IMG/VR virus record: IMGVR_UViG_3300020439_000068
Span: 1-26,016 of that record
Origin: a virus
Direction: 5' to 3' (one strand)
Length of the DNA: 26,016 nt
Shown: positions 15,813 through 23,916 of the stretch, one piece after another
Layout: every line of letters starts with the position of its first letter
Numbering within the stretch: the stretch's first letter is position 1
Translations under genes and position numbers: made by a program
The notes under the pieces: model-generated
The model's input: the letters and a program-made list of their open reading frames with translations, nothing else
Database searches by the model: none
Told to the model about the DNA's origin: nothing

Positions 15813-16786
15813 CCTTCTAATCCTGCAAATGTTATTTTACCATGATCTCCTCGCAGCCCTGCTTTCATATATGATGTTGCTTTACCTTCAAAAAAGTTTT
15901 GATGTTCAACACCGATTACTTCATCAATCCATTCTAACGGATTGTCCTTCTGTTTAAAGTTTGGTTTTAGACCAAGCTGTAACAATCTTCTATCTGCTAT
16001 GTATCTATTATATGCATACATTTCATCTTTAGTCAAGCCTTCAAGGTTTCCCATTTCAAAAACTAAATCAAGAAACTTATCTTCTAATTCTACCATCTTT
16101 CTGCAGATATCATACAATTCTTTCTTTAGATCATCTTTCCAGATGTCCGGATTTTCTTTGACAAACTCTCTAAATAGTTTAGTCATAGCTTCAACGTGTA
16201 AAGACTCATCACGTATAGAGTACGTTACAATCTGACCCATACCTTTCATCTTACCATATCTAGGAAAGTTTAACAAGATTGCAAAGCTACTAAACAACTG
16301 CAATCCTTCTGTAAAAGCAGAATAGACTGCCAAAGCTTTAGCTATTTCTCTTTTGTTGTTTCTTGTAGGTTTGAAGTCTAAAAGGTATTCATGTTTGTTA
16401 GCCATTTCTTCGTACTCTGCAAATGCTTTGTACTCTTTGTCAGGCATACCAATAGTTTCTAATAGTTGACTATAAGCTACCTGATGTATGCCTTCCATAT
16501 TTGCAAAAGCTGACATCATCAACTGTGCTTCGGGTTTACGAAACAACTTCATGTATTTATGGATGTAAGCTGAACCAACATCTACATCTGACTGTGTAAA
16601 CAATCTAAAGATTTGTTTAACTAGATTGCGTTCTTCATCTGACAGGTGATTGTTCCAGTCTTTTACATCTGTGTTTAGTGGTACATCGTTTGGTATCCAA
16701 TGCATCTGTTGTTGTAAATCCCAATAGTCAAACATCCAAGGATGCTCGAATGGTTTAAAATAATTTTGTGTTCCTAATAAGCTCAT
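15809..16786 (-). CDS. nrdB: Ribonucleoside-diphosphate reductase small subunit, class I (325 aa)
   Basis: This subunit makes the tyrosyl radical used by NrdA to reduce ribonucleotides to deoxyribonucleotides for phage DNA synthesis. All di-iron ligands of the family can be placed: D67 (TQSDV), E98 and H101 (MEGIH), E160 (FTEGLQ), and E194 and H197 (RDESLHVE). The radical Tyr is Y105, four residues after H101, as in E. coli NrdB (H118/Y122). The length is normal for class I beta. GGAGA precedes the ATG. Start and end are packed against the neighbours, within the nrdA-nrdB operon. Confidence 0.95.
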   Translation of the reverse strand: MSLLGTQNYFKPFEHPWMFDYWDLQQQMHWIPNDVPLNTDVKDWNNHLSDEERNLVKQIFRLFTQSDVDVGSAYIHKYMKLFRKPEAQLMMSAFANMEGIHQVAYSQLLETIGMPDKEYKAFAEYEEMANKHEYLLDFKPTRNNKREIAKALAVYSAFTEGLQLFSSFAILLNFPRYGKMKGMGQIVTYSIRDESLHVEAMTKLFREFVKENPDIWKDDLKKELYDICRKMVELEDKFLDLVFEMGNLEGLTKDEMYAYNRYIADRRLLQLGLKPNFKQKDNPLEWIDEVIGVEHQNFFEGKATSYMKAGLRGDHGKITFAGLEG

Positions 16787-16948
16787 TTATTCTCCATTTT
16801 TATGACTAGCATATTGCTGTAGTAGCCATTGATTATATTCTTTTATATACTCGTCTTGACTTAATATAGTCGAACCAAAGGATGAATTTTCATCACAGTA
16901 ATCTAACCACATTCGAGTACAAAACTGACGAAAGGTATCGTCTGCCAT
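16787..16948 (-). CDS. Small hypothetical protein between nrdA and nrdB (53 aa)
   Basis: An AAGGAG site lies 7 bases before the ATG, which directly follows the TAA of the preceding gene. The TAA stop abuts the nrdB start (no intervening base). The product is acidic and rich in aromatic residues (FRQFCTRMWLDYCDE at the start; YNQWLLQQYAS near the end), with two Cys. It is predicted soluble and helical. No known family; the strict packing inside the reductase operon is good evidence that it is a gene. Confidence 0.65.
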   Translation of the reverse strand: MADDTFRQFCTRMWLDYCDENSSFGSTILSQDEYIKEYNQWLLQQYASHKNGE

Positions 16949-17167
16949 TTAAAACTCCTTAAGTAATAAATCCAGTTTCTCTTGTGCTGTAGCCATCTTG
17001 TCCATTAATAAATCCATTGACTCGATTATATGTGGATGTTCAGCTACTCCCATTCCTAGCTCAAAATAAGTTTTCAATTCTGATTTAGCAATAGCTATTT
17101 CAGCTTCATACTTCTTTTGTAAAGCATCAAATCTATCTTCGTACATAGTGTTATATTTATCTTCCAT
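16949..17167 (-). CDS. Small coiled-coil-like protein between nrdA and nrdB (72 aa)
   Basis: An upstream GTG (17182) would give 77 residues. The ATG at 17167 has AAGGA 7 bases upstream and is the better start. The product is charged and helical throughout (MEDKYNTMYEDRFDALQKKY; MDKMATAQEKLDLLLKEF), so a small coiled coil is likely. It begins 4 bases past the nrdA stop. No family recognised and no metal or catalytic motif. Confidence 0.65.
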   Translation of the reverse strand: MEDKYNTMYEDRFDALQKKYEAEIAIAKSELKTYFELGMGVAEHPHIIESMDLLMDKMATAQEKLDLLLKEF

Positions 17168-17171
17168 ATTG

Positions 17172-19049
17172 TTATCCTTCACAGCTTATACATTCTGTGT
17201 CCTCTAAGTTTATTCTTTGTATTTTCATGTTAACATTCTCAGCAGACTTAGCTGCATCTGATCTTAGATAGTACAGTGATTTTAAATTATGCATAGCATA
17301 CCAATGTACATCATTTAAGTATTGTAAAAACTCATCATGTACTTCTTGAGACTCTGTAGCCTTTGGTGGTACAAAAAACAGATTAACACTTTGACTTTGA
17401 CAAATATACTCTTGTCTTATCTTTGCATGTTCTACTAAATGTAATTGATTTATCTCATCTGCTGTTTTAAATATTTCTTTTTCTTCTTTTTTAAATATTT
17501 TAATATTTTGTATAGAACCTCTTTCATTTGAAATATCTTTCCAAACCTTTTCTCTTTCTTCGGCACTTAGTCCTTTCTTTTTAAGAAGCTTTTCTAAAAA
17601 TTTATTTTTAACTTTGTAGTTACCCGATAAAGTTTTGTGCGTATATACGTTAGCACGATATGGTTCAATGCTAGGGGAAGTGCCACCACATATAATACTA
17701 CTACTGGCATTAGGAGCAACAGCCAAGAGATGAGAGTTACGCTTATTGCTACCATGTATATCAGGAGCTTCACCCCGTTCTTCAGCAAGTAGTTCAGTAG
17801 CTTGTATAGCTTTGGTTTTGATATGTTTAAATATTGCATTGTTAATTCCAGTTTGTTGTAGACCTTGAAAAGATAATCCTTTACTCTGGAGGTAGGCGTG
17901 AAATCCCATTGCACCCAATCCAACTGAGCGTTCTCTGTATGCTGAGTATGCAGCCTTGACCAAACCTTCTTTACCTTCTTTAACATAACTTTTAAACCTC
18001 TTAAAATTTGCAGTGTAACCACCAAGCTTTTCTGTGTATACAATATCACTAATAAAATGTTCTAATACATTATCGAGCATTGTTATTAAATCATTTATGA
18101 ACTCCGGATTGTTTTTCCATTTATCATAATATTCTAAGTTTACACTTGAAAGACAACAAACAGCAGTTCGTTCTTCGTTGGTAGGCAGTGTAATCTCAGA
18201 ACATAAATTACTTTGATTAATTTTTAATCCTAATTCTTTTTGTTGTTTGGGCAGAGTTTCGTTGCACGTATCAATATTGATAAGATAAGGCTCTCCAGTT
18301 TCGGCACGAGCTTCTAATAGTCGCATCCATAATTCTCTAGCACTGATAACTTTCGTAGGCTCATTAGTCTTAGGGTCTATCAATCTCCATTCATCATCAT
18401 TCTTAACAGCTTCTAAGAATTCATTAGTTATGTTGACTGCGTTGTGTAAGTTAAGATTCTTTCTATTGATATCACCACCTGATGATTTACGCATATTAAT
18501 AAACTCTTCGATCTCCGGATGAGATATATCAGAGTAAGCTGCATAACTTCCTCGTCTTGTAGTGCCTTGATTGAAGGCAAGCATTTGAGAGTCTACGACA
18601 TGCATAAACGGGATTGATCCAGTAGAACGAGAACCGTTGCCAGTTGACACCCCATCACTCCTAACATCTCCCCAATATCCACCGATACCTCCACCTGAAC
18701 TTGCGAGCCATATGTTTTCATCATAGTGATCAGATAAACCAACCCTCGAATCAGGTACGTAATTGAGAAAGCAGCTAATAGGTAAGCCACGAGTTGTTCC
18801 CCCGTTGCTAAGTATAGGAGTACTAAACATAAACCAATGATCGGATGCATAATTATATAACCTCTGTGCTAAATTAAAATTTATATGACCTTTATACGTA
18901 GCTCCAAAAACTGCAGCTCTTGCAAAAGCTTCTTGTGGACTTGTTTCTCCATCCCAAAAATATCGGTCCTGAAGAGTATCAATACTAAACTTGTCTAGTT
19001 TTTTATCCTTACTGTAATCTATTTGAATACCTAAATATTCTTTAATCAT
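17172..19049 (-). CDS. nrdA: Ribonucleoside-diphosphate reductase large subunit, class I (625 aa)
   Basis: This is the catalytic subunit that reduces ribonucleoside diphosphates, with radical supply from NrdB. Active-site residues are all visible: C93 (LPISCFLN) and C298/C299 (VCCLSS) as the redox pair, N281-x-C283-x-E285 (NLCSE) as the thiyl-radical site, the Tyr pair 593-594 (SLYYL) for radical transfer, and C620-x2-C623 at the C-terminus for re-reduction. The protein starts right at the catalytic core and lacks the N-terminal ATP-cone (E. coli NrdA has 761 residues). This implies that dATP inhibition through that site is absent. No intein is present. It overlaps the DUF3310 gene by 8 bp. 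Confidence 0.96.
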   Translation of the reverse strand: MIKEYLGIQIDYSKDKKLDKFSIDTLQDRYFWDGETSPQEAFARAAVFGATYKGHINFNLAQRLYNYASDHWFMFSTPILSNGGTTRGLPISCFLNYVPDSRVGLSDHYDENIWLASSGGGIGGYWGDVRSDGVSTGNGSRSTGSIPFMHVVDSQMLAFNQGTTRRGSYAAYSDISHPEIEEFINMRKSSGGDINRKNLNLHNAVNITNEFLEAVKNDDEWRLIDPKTNEPTKVISARELWMRLLEARAETGEPYLINIDTCNETLPKQQKELGLKINQSNLCSEITLPTNEERTAVCCLSSVNLEYYDKWKNNPEFINDLITMLDNVLEHFISDIVYTEKLGGYTANFKRFKSYVKEGKEGLVKAAYSAYRERSVGLGAMGFHAYLQSKGLSFQGLQQTGINNAIFKHIKTKAIQATELLAEERGEAPDIHGSNKRNSHLLAVAPNASSSIICGGTSPSIEPYRANVYTHKTLSGNYKVKNKFLEKLLKKKGLSAEEREKVWKDISNERGSIQNIKIFKKEEKEIFKTADEINQLHLVEHAKIRQEYICQSQSVNLFFVPPKATESQEVHDEFLQYLNDVHWYAMHNLKSLYYLRSDAAKSAENVNMKIQRINLEDTECISCEG

Positions 19050-19308
19050 CTTCCATGTCTCCCAAGTGAATGGCTATTATAGCATAATGTATAATCTTTA
19101 GCAAATCTCCTTGATTCTTTCCATTCTTTTTACCATAACGCATGGCATACTTCATAATATTACCTATGCAAAAACCTTCTCCATGTCCTGCATCTATAAT
19201 CATATCAGTTGCTTGGTACTTACCATTTGCATAATGCCTGTCGTATGTTTGATCTATATATCGTTTGATCTGTTGTATAGTATTTTCTTCGTTAAATTTA
19301 TAATTCAT
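19042..19308 (-). CDS. DUF3310 (SaV-like) protein (88 aa)
   Basis: The core EGFCIGNIMKYAMRYGKKNG (about residues 44-63), then QGDLLKIIHYAIIAI, is the signature of DUF3310, a small helical family common in phages. T7 gp1.7, a nucleoside monophosphate kinase, carries such a domain. Here the protein is about one domain long and has no P-loop, so kinase activity should not be assumed. It lies between the exonuclease and nrdA, which supports a role in nucleotide metabolism. The acidic tail (GDMEDD) overlaps the start of nrdA. Confidence 0.8.
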   Translation of the reverse strand: MNYKFNEENTIQQIKRYIDQTYDRHYANGKYQATDMIIDAGHGEGFCIGNIMKYAMRYGKKNGKNQGDLLKIIHYAIIAIHLGDMEDD

Positions 19309-19310
19309 AT

Positions 19311-20189
19311 TTATTTCACCATCTTGTGAGTTATCTCGTTGACTTTCGGTTCTCTAACAATCTTGGTTAGATAGTTTAAACCTTTAGAATATTCAAACAC
19401 ACGTAATCCTTTACCATCATTTGCATCTTTGTGGCATTCAAACTTATGAGGACAATATGTACACATTCTAGGAAGCTTCATGTTACCGGAAGCTCCATCT
19501 GGAATAGGTGTGTAACATCTATCGGGAGGAGTCTCAGCTTTTAATTGAGACTTGATCTTTTTTATTTTAGCTTTTATATTCGGTTTGTCAAGTTCTTGTG
19601 GTCTAAATAAAGCTAATTCTCCATTTTCTTTATTGATTGCTAGGAAACCTCCTTGATCTGTACCCTCTGAATGTTCGTATCCTGCTATCTGAGACATGTA
19701 ACCGAACGGGTCATCATCTGCTAGTGTTCCATTCTTAAACTTTTGAAAGGCATAACCGGATGCAGATTTAATATCTACAACTTCACCATCTATTTTACAA
19801 TCCATATGACCAAGCACACCACTAACCTTAACTTCTTTCTGCTCATCGGTAACTTCATGTCCGGCAAGTTCTGTTAAGAACAATACAACTCTTTCAAGTA
19901 TGTGACCATATAAAAACTTAATCATGGTTTCAGGTTTAATACCGATAGGTTCTCTATCAGATTTAAGATCGTACCATAATTGTCTTGATGGTTTACCTAC
20001 GTTTGACATTCTTAAAGTAGGTTTTTTATTTGCACGAGGAGTTAGCCAATCTTTGAGAGCTTCTTTCATAAACTCTGCATATTGATCTAACTGTTCTTCC
20101 GTAACCTCTAATGGTTCACCACGTCCTAGTATAGCTACTGTATCGTAGATATCTTGAACTACTGTATCAAGCTTTTTCTTTTTAGTCAC
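19311..20189 (-). CDS. PD-(D/E)XK exonuclease, Cas4/RecB-like, with Cys cluster (292 aa)
   Basis: The start is GTG with GGGAG 8 bases upstream. The nuclease core is readable: H96 and E99 in YGHILERV, D130 in GVLGHMD, D139-x-K141 in EVVDIKSAS, and Q167-x3-Y171 in SQIAGY. At the C-terminus C243-x2-C246-x5-C252 has the spacing of the Cas4/AddB iron-sulfur cluster. The fourth Cys candidate is C225, C-terminal rather than N-terminal as in Cas4. In T7 the matching slot after polymerase holds the gene 6 exonuclease, so host DNA breakdown, primer removal or recombination is likely. Iron-sulfur binding is inferred from Cys spacing. Confidence 0.85.
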   Translation of the reverse strand: MTKKKKLDTVVQDIYDTVAILGRGEPLEVTEEQLDQYAEFMKEALKDWLTPRANKKPTLRMSNVGKPSRQLWYDLKSDREPIGIKPETMIKFLYGHILERVVLFLTELAGHEVTDEQKEVKVSGVLGHMDCKIDGEVVDIKSASGYAFQKFKNGTLADDDPFGYMSQIAGYEHSEGTDQGGFLAINKENGELALFRPQELDKPNIKAKIKKIKSQLKAETPPDRCYTPIPDGASGNMKLPRMCTYCPHKFECHKDANDGKGLRVFEYSKGLNYLTKIVREPKVNEITHKMVK

Positions 20190-20496
20190 TTGTATTCTCC
20201 CTATGTTTTGACCACCTTAATTTACGAGTTTCAGGATTAAATAATAAAAACTTTACATTTAATTCTTTTTGCTCATCTGTCCTACCCATTTTACCTCTGT
20301 AGTTTGGACCATCTTTATCTTTCTGCATAGTCTTTACATCTACAAAAGTGGTATTTCCATCCTTCATTGCAATCATATCGATTGGACCAGTACATCCTGA
20401 GTTCTGAAAGACTTCATATCCATTATCCCATAACCAAGTGACTGCATAATATTCAGCTAGATCACCTTTTCTACTTAAATCGTTAGTGTGTTTCAC
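20182..20496 (-). CDS. Small PD-(D/E)XK endonuclease, Holliday-junction-resolvase-like (104 aa)
   Basis: An upstream GTG (20505) is too close to the AGGAGG site. The GTG at 20496 is spaced 8 bases from it and gives MKHTNDLSRKGDLAEYYA. The catalytic set is E15 (KGDLAE), D40 (GPIDMIA) and D53-x-K55 (TFVDVKT), the arrangement of Hjc-type resolvases and related small restriction-like nucleases. It probably resolves branched phage DNA, the job that T7 endonuclease I (gene 3) does. It overlaps polymerase upstream and the exonuclease downstream. Substrate is inferred from size and context. Confidence 0.75.
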   Translation of the reverse strand: MKHTNDLSRKGDLAEYYAVTWLWDNGYEVFQNSGCTGPIDMIAMKDGNTTFVDVKTMQKDKDGPNYRGKMGRTDEQKELNVKFLLFNPETRKLRWSKHRENTSD

Positions 20497-22222
20497 TCCA
20501 ATCACCTCCTATTTTATATTCACCATCTAAAGGACAACGCATCTTAAAATGCTGTCCGGCTTTAATTAAACTTTCAACTGCTCGTTCTCCAACAAAATTA
20601 GCAACGTCCTCCGGTACTTCTATCTGCCATTCATCATGTATGTTAGCTACAAACTTATAAGAGATAGCATTTAGTTGTAATAGGTCCTCTAATAATACTA
20701 GACCTTTCTTCATTACAATAGCACCACCACCTTGCAGTAAAGTATTTAATGCTGCATGTTCACTTCTAACATAAATTTTACGACCATCTAATCCTTTGAG
20801 GTATCCTCGTCTAGAAGCCTGTTGCACTCTATCCTTAAGTTTTTTAAGTGCAGGTAGATTATCGAGGAAACGCTTTCTAAGTTGAGAGCCATGCTTTCTA
20901 GTTCCTCCACTGATTTTGCCAATCTTTTCATCTCCTGCTCCGTACACGAGTGCATAGATGAATGTCTTAGCCTGATCTCTTGATTCAAGTCCTGCAAGTT
21001 GTTGATTAGTTGTGTGAATGTCTCCGTTGACAACTTCATTTACATACTCCTCGTCATTCATATAATGAGCTAACATCCTCAGTTCTAATCCTGAAGCATC
21101 AACTCCTAGTAAAACATTACCTTCATCAACAGTCCAACAGGCTCTACATTCTTGACCATAAGGACTGCTGATTGAAGGCACTTGAGCCACGTTTGGATGG
21201 TTGTGAGACATACGACCAGTGATTGTACCGTTAGGTATTACTGACCCATGAACTCTACCATCTTCCTCTACTGCATCAAGCCATGACTGAACTTGAGCTA
21301 TACGTTTTTGATACAACAAGAAGTCAGCAATCAGCTTGGCTTCTCTGATGTGTTCAATCTTTTTAAGAGTACCTTCATCTACAATAGGCTGACCAGTAGG
21401 TGTGAACCGTTCAGGCTTCCATCCAAAATCAATTAGATACTCACCGATTTGTTTCCGAGAACCAAGATTAAACTCTTGCAACTCTTGTCGCATAAATGGT
21501 TCATAGTTTCCAGTTGATATACATCTTTCATATTCATCAGCTCTGAGTCCAGACTTAGATAACTCACCATCCTTCTTCAGTTTCGGTATGACTCGTTTGA
21601 TATCAACCATCCTTGGTTTAAATGTTTTCTGCACTTCATCTGTAACTTCATTCATTCTAGTTTTAAGTTCAGCTAACAATAGAGTTGCTTGCTTTTCGTC
21701 AAACTTAAATCCATTGTTCTCTTGATCAATCATAACTTTAGCTACTTTATGTTCTAAAGCTACAGACTCTTCACTAAATCCTTGTTGTTCTTTTAGAAGT
21801 GCATGATAGACTAACTCATTTAGTCTTACATCATGACAACAGTACTCCAACATTTCCGGAGTAAAGACCTCAAAGTCTTCGGGTTGTTCTTGTTTAAAGA
21901 AGTTAACACGATAACCCCATGTCTTTAAACTGTGTCCATTTTCTCTGATAGGATTAAACAGACGAGACATTACTAAAGTATCTTCAATATCTTTATCAGA
22001 TAGATCAACACCATATAGCTTTTGAATTACTGGTATATCATAACTCAGTATGTTGTGTCCAATTAGAGTATCAGCTTCATTCAAGAATGCGATACCTTCT
22101 TCAATTTTATCTGGACCATACTTATAAATTTTACCATCTAACTCTTTTGCAACTAGACAATGTATAACGGTAGGCTGTAAACCATTACCTTCGATATCAA
22201 ATATTACTTTAGAATTGTTCAT
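20483..22222 (-). CDS. DNA polymerase, family A, T7-like, with 3'-5' exonuclease (579 aa)
   Basis: This is the replicative polymerase. Exo motifs are D9-x-E11 (FDIEGNGL), D62 (GHNILSYD) and Y127-x3-D131. Polymerase motif A is GVDASGLELR (D375), motif B is RDQAKTFIYALVYG (K419, Y423), and motif C is HDE (529-531). Thumb sequence PNGTITGRMSHNHPN-x-AQVP matches T7. Y423 equals T7 Y526 (E. coli F762). The length is well below T7 gp5 (704 aa). The region where T7 has its thioredoxin-binding loop is present but shorter and different, so a thioredoxin clamp is uncertain. A TTG at 22228 is better spaced from AGGAGG than this ATG and is an alternative start. Confidence 0.96.
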   Translation of the reverse strand: MNNSKVIFDIEGNGLQPTVIHCLVAKELDGKIYKYGPDKIEEGIAFLNEADTLIGHNILSYDIPVIQKLYGVDLSDKDIEDTLVMSRLFNPIRENGHSLKTWGYRVNFFKQEQPEDFEVFTPEMLEYCCHDVRLNELVYHALLKEQQGFSEESVALEHKVAKVMIDQENNGFKFDEKQATLLLAELKTRMNEVTDEVQKTFKPRMVDIKRVIPKLKKDGELSKSGLRADEYERCISTGNYEPFMRQELQEFNLGSRKQIGEYLIDFGWKPERFTPTGQPIVDEGTLKKIEHIREAKLIADFLLYQKRIAQVQSWLDAVEEDGRVHGSVIPNGTITGRMSHNHPNVAQVPSISSPYGQECRACWTVDEGNVLLGVDASGLELRMLAHYMNDEEYVNEVVNGDIHTTNQQLAGLESRDQAKTFIYALVYGAGDEKIGKISGGTRKHGSQLRKRFLDNLPALKKLKDRVQQASRRGYLKGLDGRKIYVRSEHAALNTLLQGGGAIVMKKGLVLLEDLLQLNAISYKFVANIHDEWQIEVPEDVANFVGERAVESLIKAGQHFKMRCPLDGEYKIGGDWSETH

Positions 22223-23867
22223 AATCAAATGTCTCCTCCTCGGTTACTTCGAATAGTCTACCAGTCTCACTGTTATAACGCAAGCTACAAGCTAATCCAG
22301 TATCCCCTGTATACCTAGATTTAAGTACACGAACTTTCGTAGTATTAGCTTCATCTTCATCTTCAGCTTGTTGATTTCTTTCAAGAGCAATCACACAGTC
22401 AGATAGTTGAGCTATACCTTGAGAACCTTTGAGGTGGCTGAGAGAAACCTCTACACCATTCTCATGTCCTCGATCACCACTAGCTCTACGTAAATGAGAT
22501 ACCAATATCATACCTACTCCTGTTTCTTCGACAAGACTACGTAATCTGTTCATCAACATATCAATTCCTCTGCGTTCATCACCTTCGGATAATACGTTGA
22601 CCAACATGTGTAAGTGATCTACCACCACCCACTTACATTCACAACCTACGATAATATATCTAAGCTTAGAAAATATTTCTTCAATATCGGTTGCTCCTAA
22701 GTGAGCATGGATAAACACTCGACCTTCCGGTATGACTTTATCAAATAACTTTACCAAGTCTTCTTCGGAATAGTTCTTACGTTTTTCTGTTAAGTATATT
22801 CTATCGTTTGCTTCAATAGATATGATACCATCAGCAGTACGTAACCAGTTCTCTTCAAGAGCTACAATACCTACGTTATCATCTGTATGTTTGATGAGCC
22901 AATGTTCAAGCTCACGAGTCACACTAGACTTACCAAGTCCTGTACCACCAGTCAGAGTAACTAGCTCTCCTTTTCGAAGACCATATAGTTTTTTGTTTAG
23001 TCCTTCCCAAGGATAAGCAATGCTTTCTTTTTCTTCTCGATGTAGCCAGTCACTCTTCTTAGAAGATAACTCCATAATACCTGAGGGAGTATATGTCTTA
23101 GCTTCCCACCATGAAGACATGAAATCTTGAAACTTCTTCTGTCTCAACATATCATTCGCATCTTTATATCCGTTAGGGAACGTCATGATCTTAGCCTTTC
23201 CGGGTTTTAAAATACGAGCTACATTCCTTGCGGCTTCCCGTCCTGCTTTATCATTATCAAAGCAAAGCACAACATTATCAAATGATTCTACAAACTCTAT
23301 GCTTTCCCGTATATCTTTGACAGCACCTGCTGCTCCACGTTTTAAAGATACACAAGCCCACTTAGATTGCATCAATTCATAAGCTGCCATTGCATCACAT
23401 TCACCCTCTGTAATAGTTAGATACTTACCTCCAGTATTTCTAAACAGTTGCTCACCAAACAATCCTGTACCTTCATATGTACCTGACGTGATGAAGCCTT
23501 TATTAGATATGTACCTTGTCTTAGTACCAACTACTTCATTACCATTAAAGTATGGGTAGATGTGTTCTTTAATACTACCATCTGGATTGTTGACTCTACG
23601 AACTCCAAACTTCCGAGCTGTTTCCTCAGAAATGTTCCTATCATTCAACGGTCCGAAGACACCAGTATAAGAATCTAAAAAAGTATTTTTAGGTTTATTG
23701 TCTATGTCCACAATCTTACCCTCCTCTGCATTATCATAATTGGAAAAATGTGTATTACAACTAAAGCAATGTGCTGAACCATCTTCATTCAAAGATACAG
23801 GGTCCGAACCTCCACATTTAGGACAGGGTAATTTATGTTTGACAAATTTACTTTGTACGCTTTCCAT
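22209..23867 (-). CDS. Replicative primase-helicase, T7 gp4-like (552 aa)
   Basis: The N-terminal zinc site is C15/C18 (CPKC) and C34/C37 (CFSC), for template recognition. The TOPRIM primase core has E154 (TITEGECDA) and D204-x-D206 (CFDNDKAG). The helicase domain has Walker A GGTGLGKSS (307-315), catalytic E339 (ALEE), Walker B D417 (VVVDHLH), H458 (VSHLRR), the SHLKGSQGIAQLSD segment (477-490), and the arginine finger near R518 (LKSRYTGD). It unwinds DNA 5'-3' and primes lagging-strand synthesis for the polymerase encoded just downstream, which it overlaps. The length is close to T7 gp4A (566 aa). AGGAG precedes the ATG. A terminator hairpin sits directly upstream. Confidence 0.96.
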   Translation of the reverse strand: MESVQSKFVKHKLPCPKCGGSDPVSLNEDGSAHCFSCNTHFSNYDNAEEGKIVDIDNKPKNTFLDSYTGVFGPLNDRNISEETARKFGVRRVNNPDGSIKEHIYPYFNGNEVVGTKTRYISNKGFITSGTYEGTGLFGEQLFRNTGGKYLTITEGECDAMAAYELMQSKWACVSLKRGAAGAVKDIRESIEFVESFDNVVLCFDNDKAGREAARNVARILKPGKAKIMTFPNGYKDANDMLRQKKFQDFMSSWWEAKTYTPSGIMELSSKKSDWLHREEKESIAYPWEGLNKKLYGLRKGELVTLTGGTGLGKSSVTRELEHWLIKHTDDNVGIVALEENWLRTADGIISIEANDRIYLTEKRKNYSEEDLVKLFDKVIPEGRVFIHAHLGATDIEEIFSKLRYIIVGCECKWVVVDHLHMLVNVLSEGDERRGIDMLMNRLRSLVEETGVGMILVSHLRRASGDRGHENGVEVSLSHLKGSQGIAQLSDCVIALERNQQAEDEDEANTTKVRVLKSRYTGDTGLACSLRYNSETGRLFEVTEEETFDYEQF

Positions 23868-23880
23868 TCTATCTCCTTGT

Positions 23881-23911
23881 AAAAATGGCTAGACTCCGAA
23901 AAGCCTAGCCA
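23881..23911 (-). terminator. Intrinsic terminator with UUCG loop, upstream of primase-helicase
   Basis: On the minus strand, TGGCTAG (23911-23905) pairs with CTAGCCA (23892-23886). Inner G-U, C-G, U-A and U-G pairs close a UUCG loop, and five T follow (23885-23881). The G-U pairs form only in the minus-strand RNA, so it acts in the direction of the replication operon. It lies between the small DUF6447-like gene and primase-helicase, so it likely attenuates rather than ends the operon. Confidence 0.85.
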
Positions 23912-23916
23912 CGTAT

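Noticed and set aside
15942-16235. 97-aa plus-strand ORF opposite nrdB
   Set aside because: Antisense shadow; the minus strand encodes conserved NrdB helices.
17594-18049. 151-aa minus-strand ORF inside nrdA
   Set aside because: Frame-shifted shadow of a well conserved nrdA region with improbable hydrophobic composition.
20788-21039. 83-aa minus-strand ORF inside the polymerase gene
   Set aside because: It lies in another frame across polymerase motif B, which is fully conserved; no ribosome-binding evidence.
17172-23867. Inteins or introns in nrdA, polymerase or primase-helicase
   Set aside because: All conserved motifs are contiguous at normal spacing, with no splicing blocks or homing nuclease.
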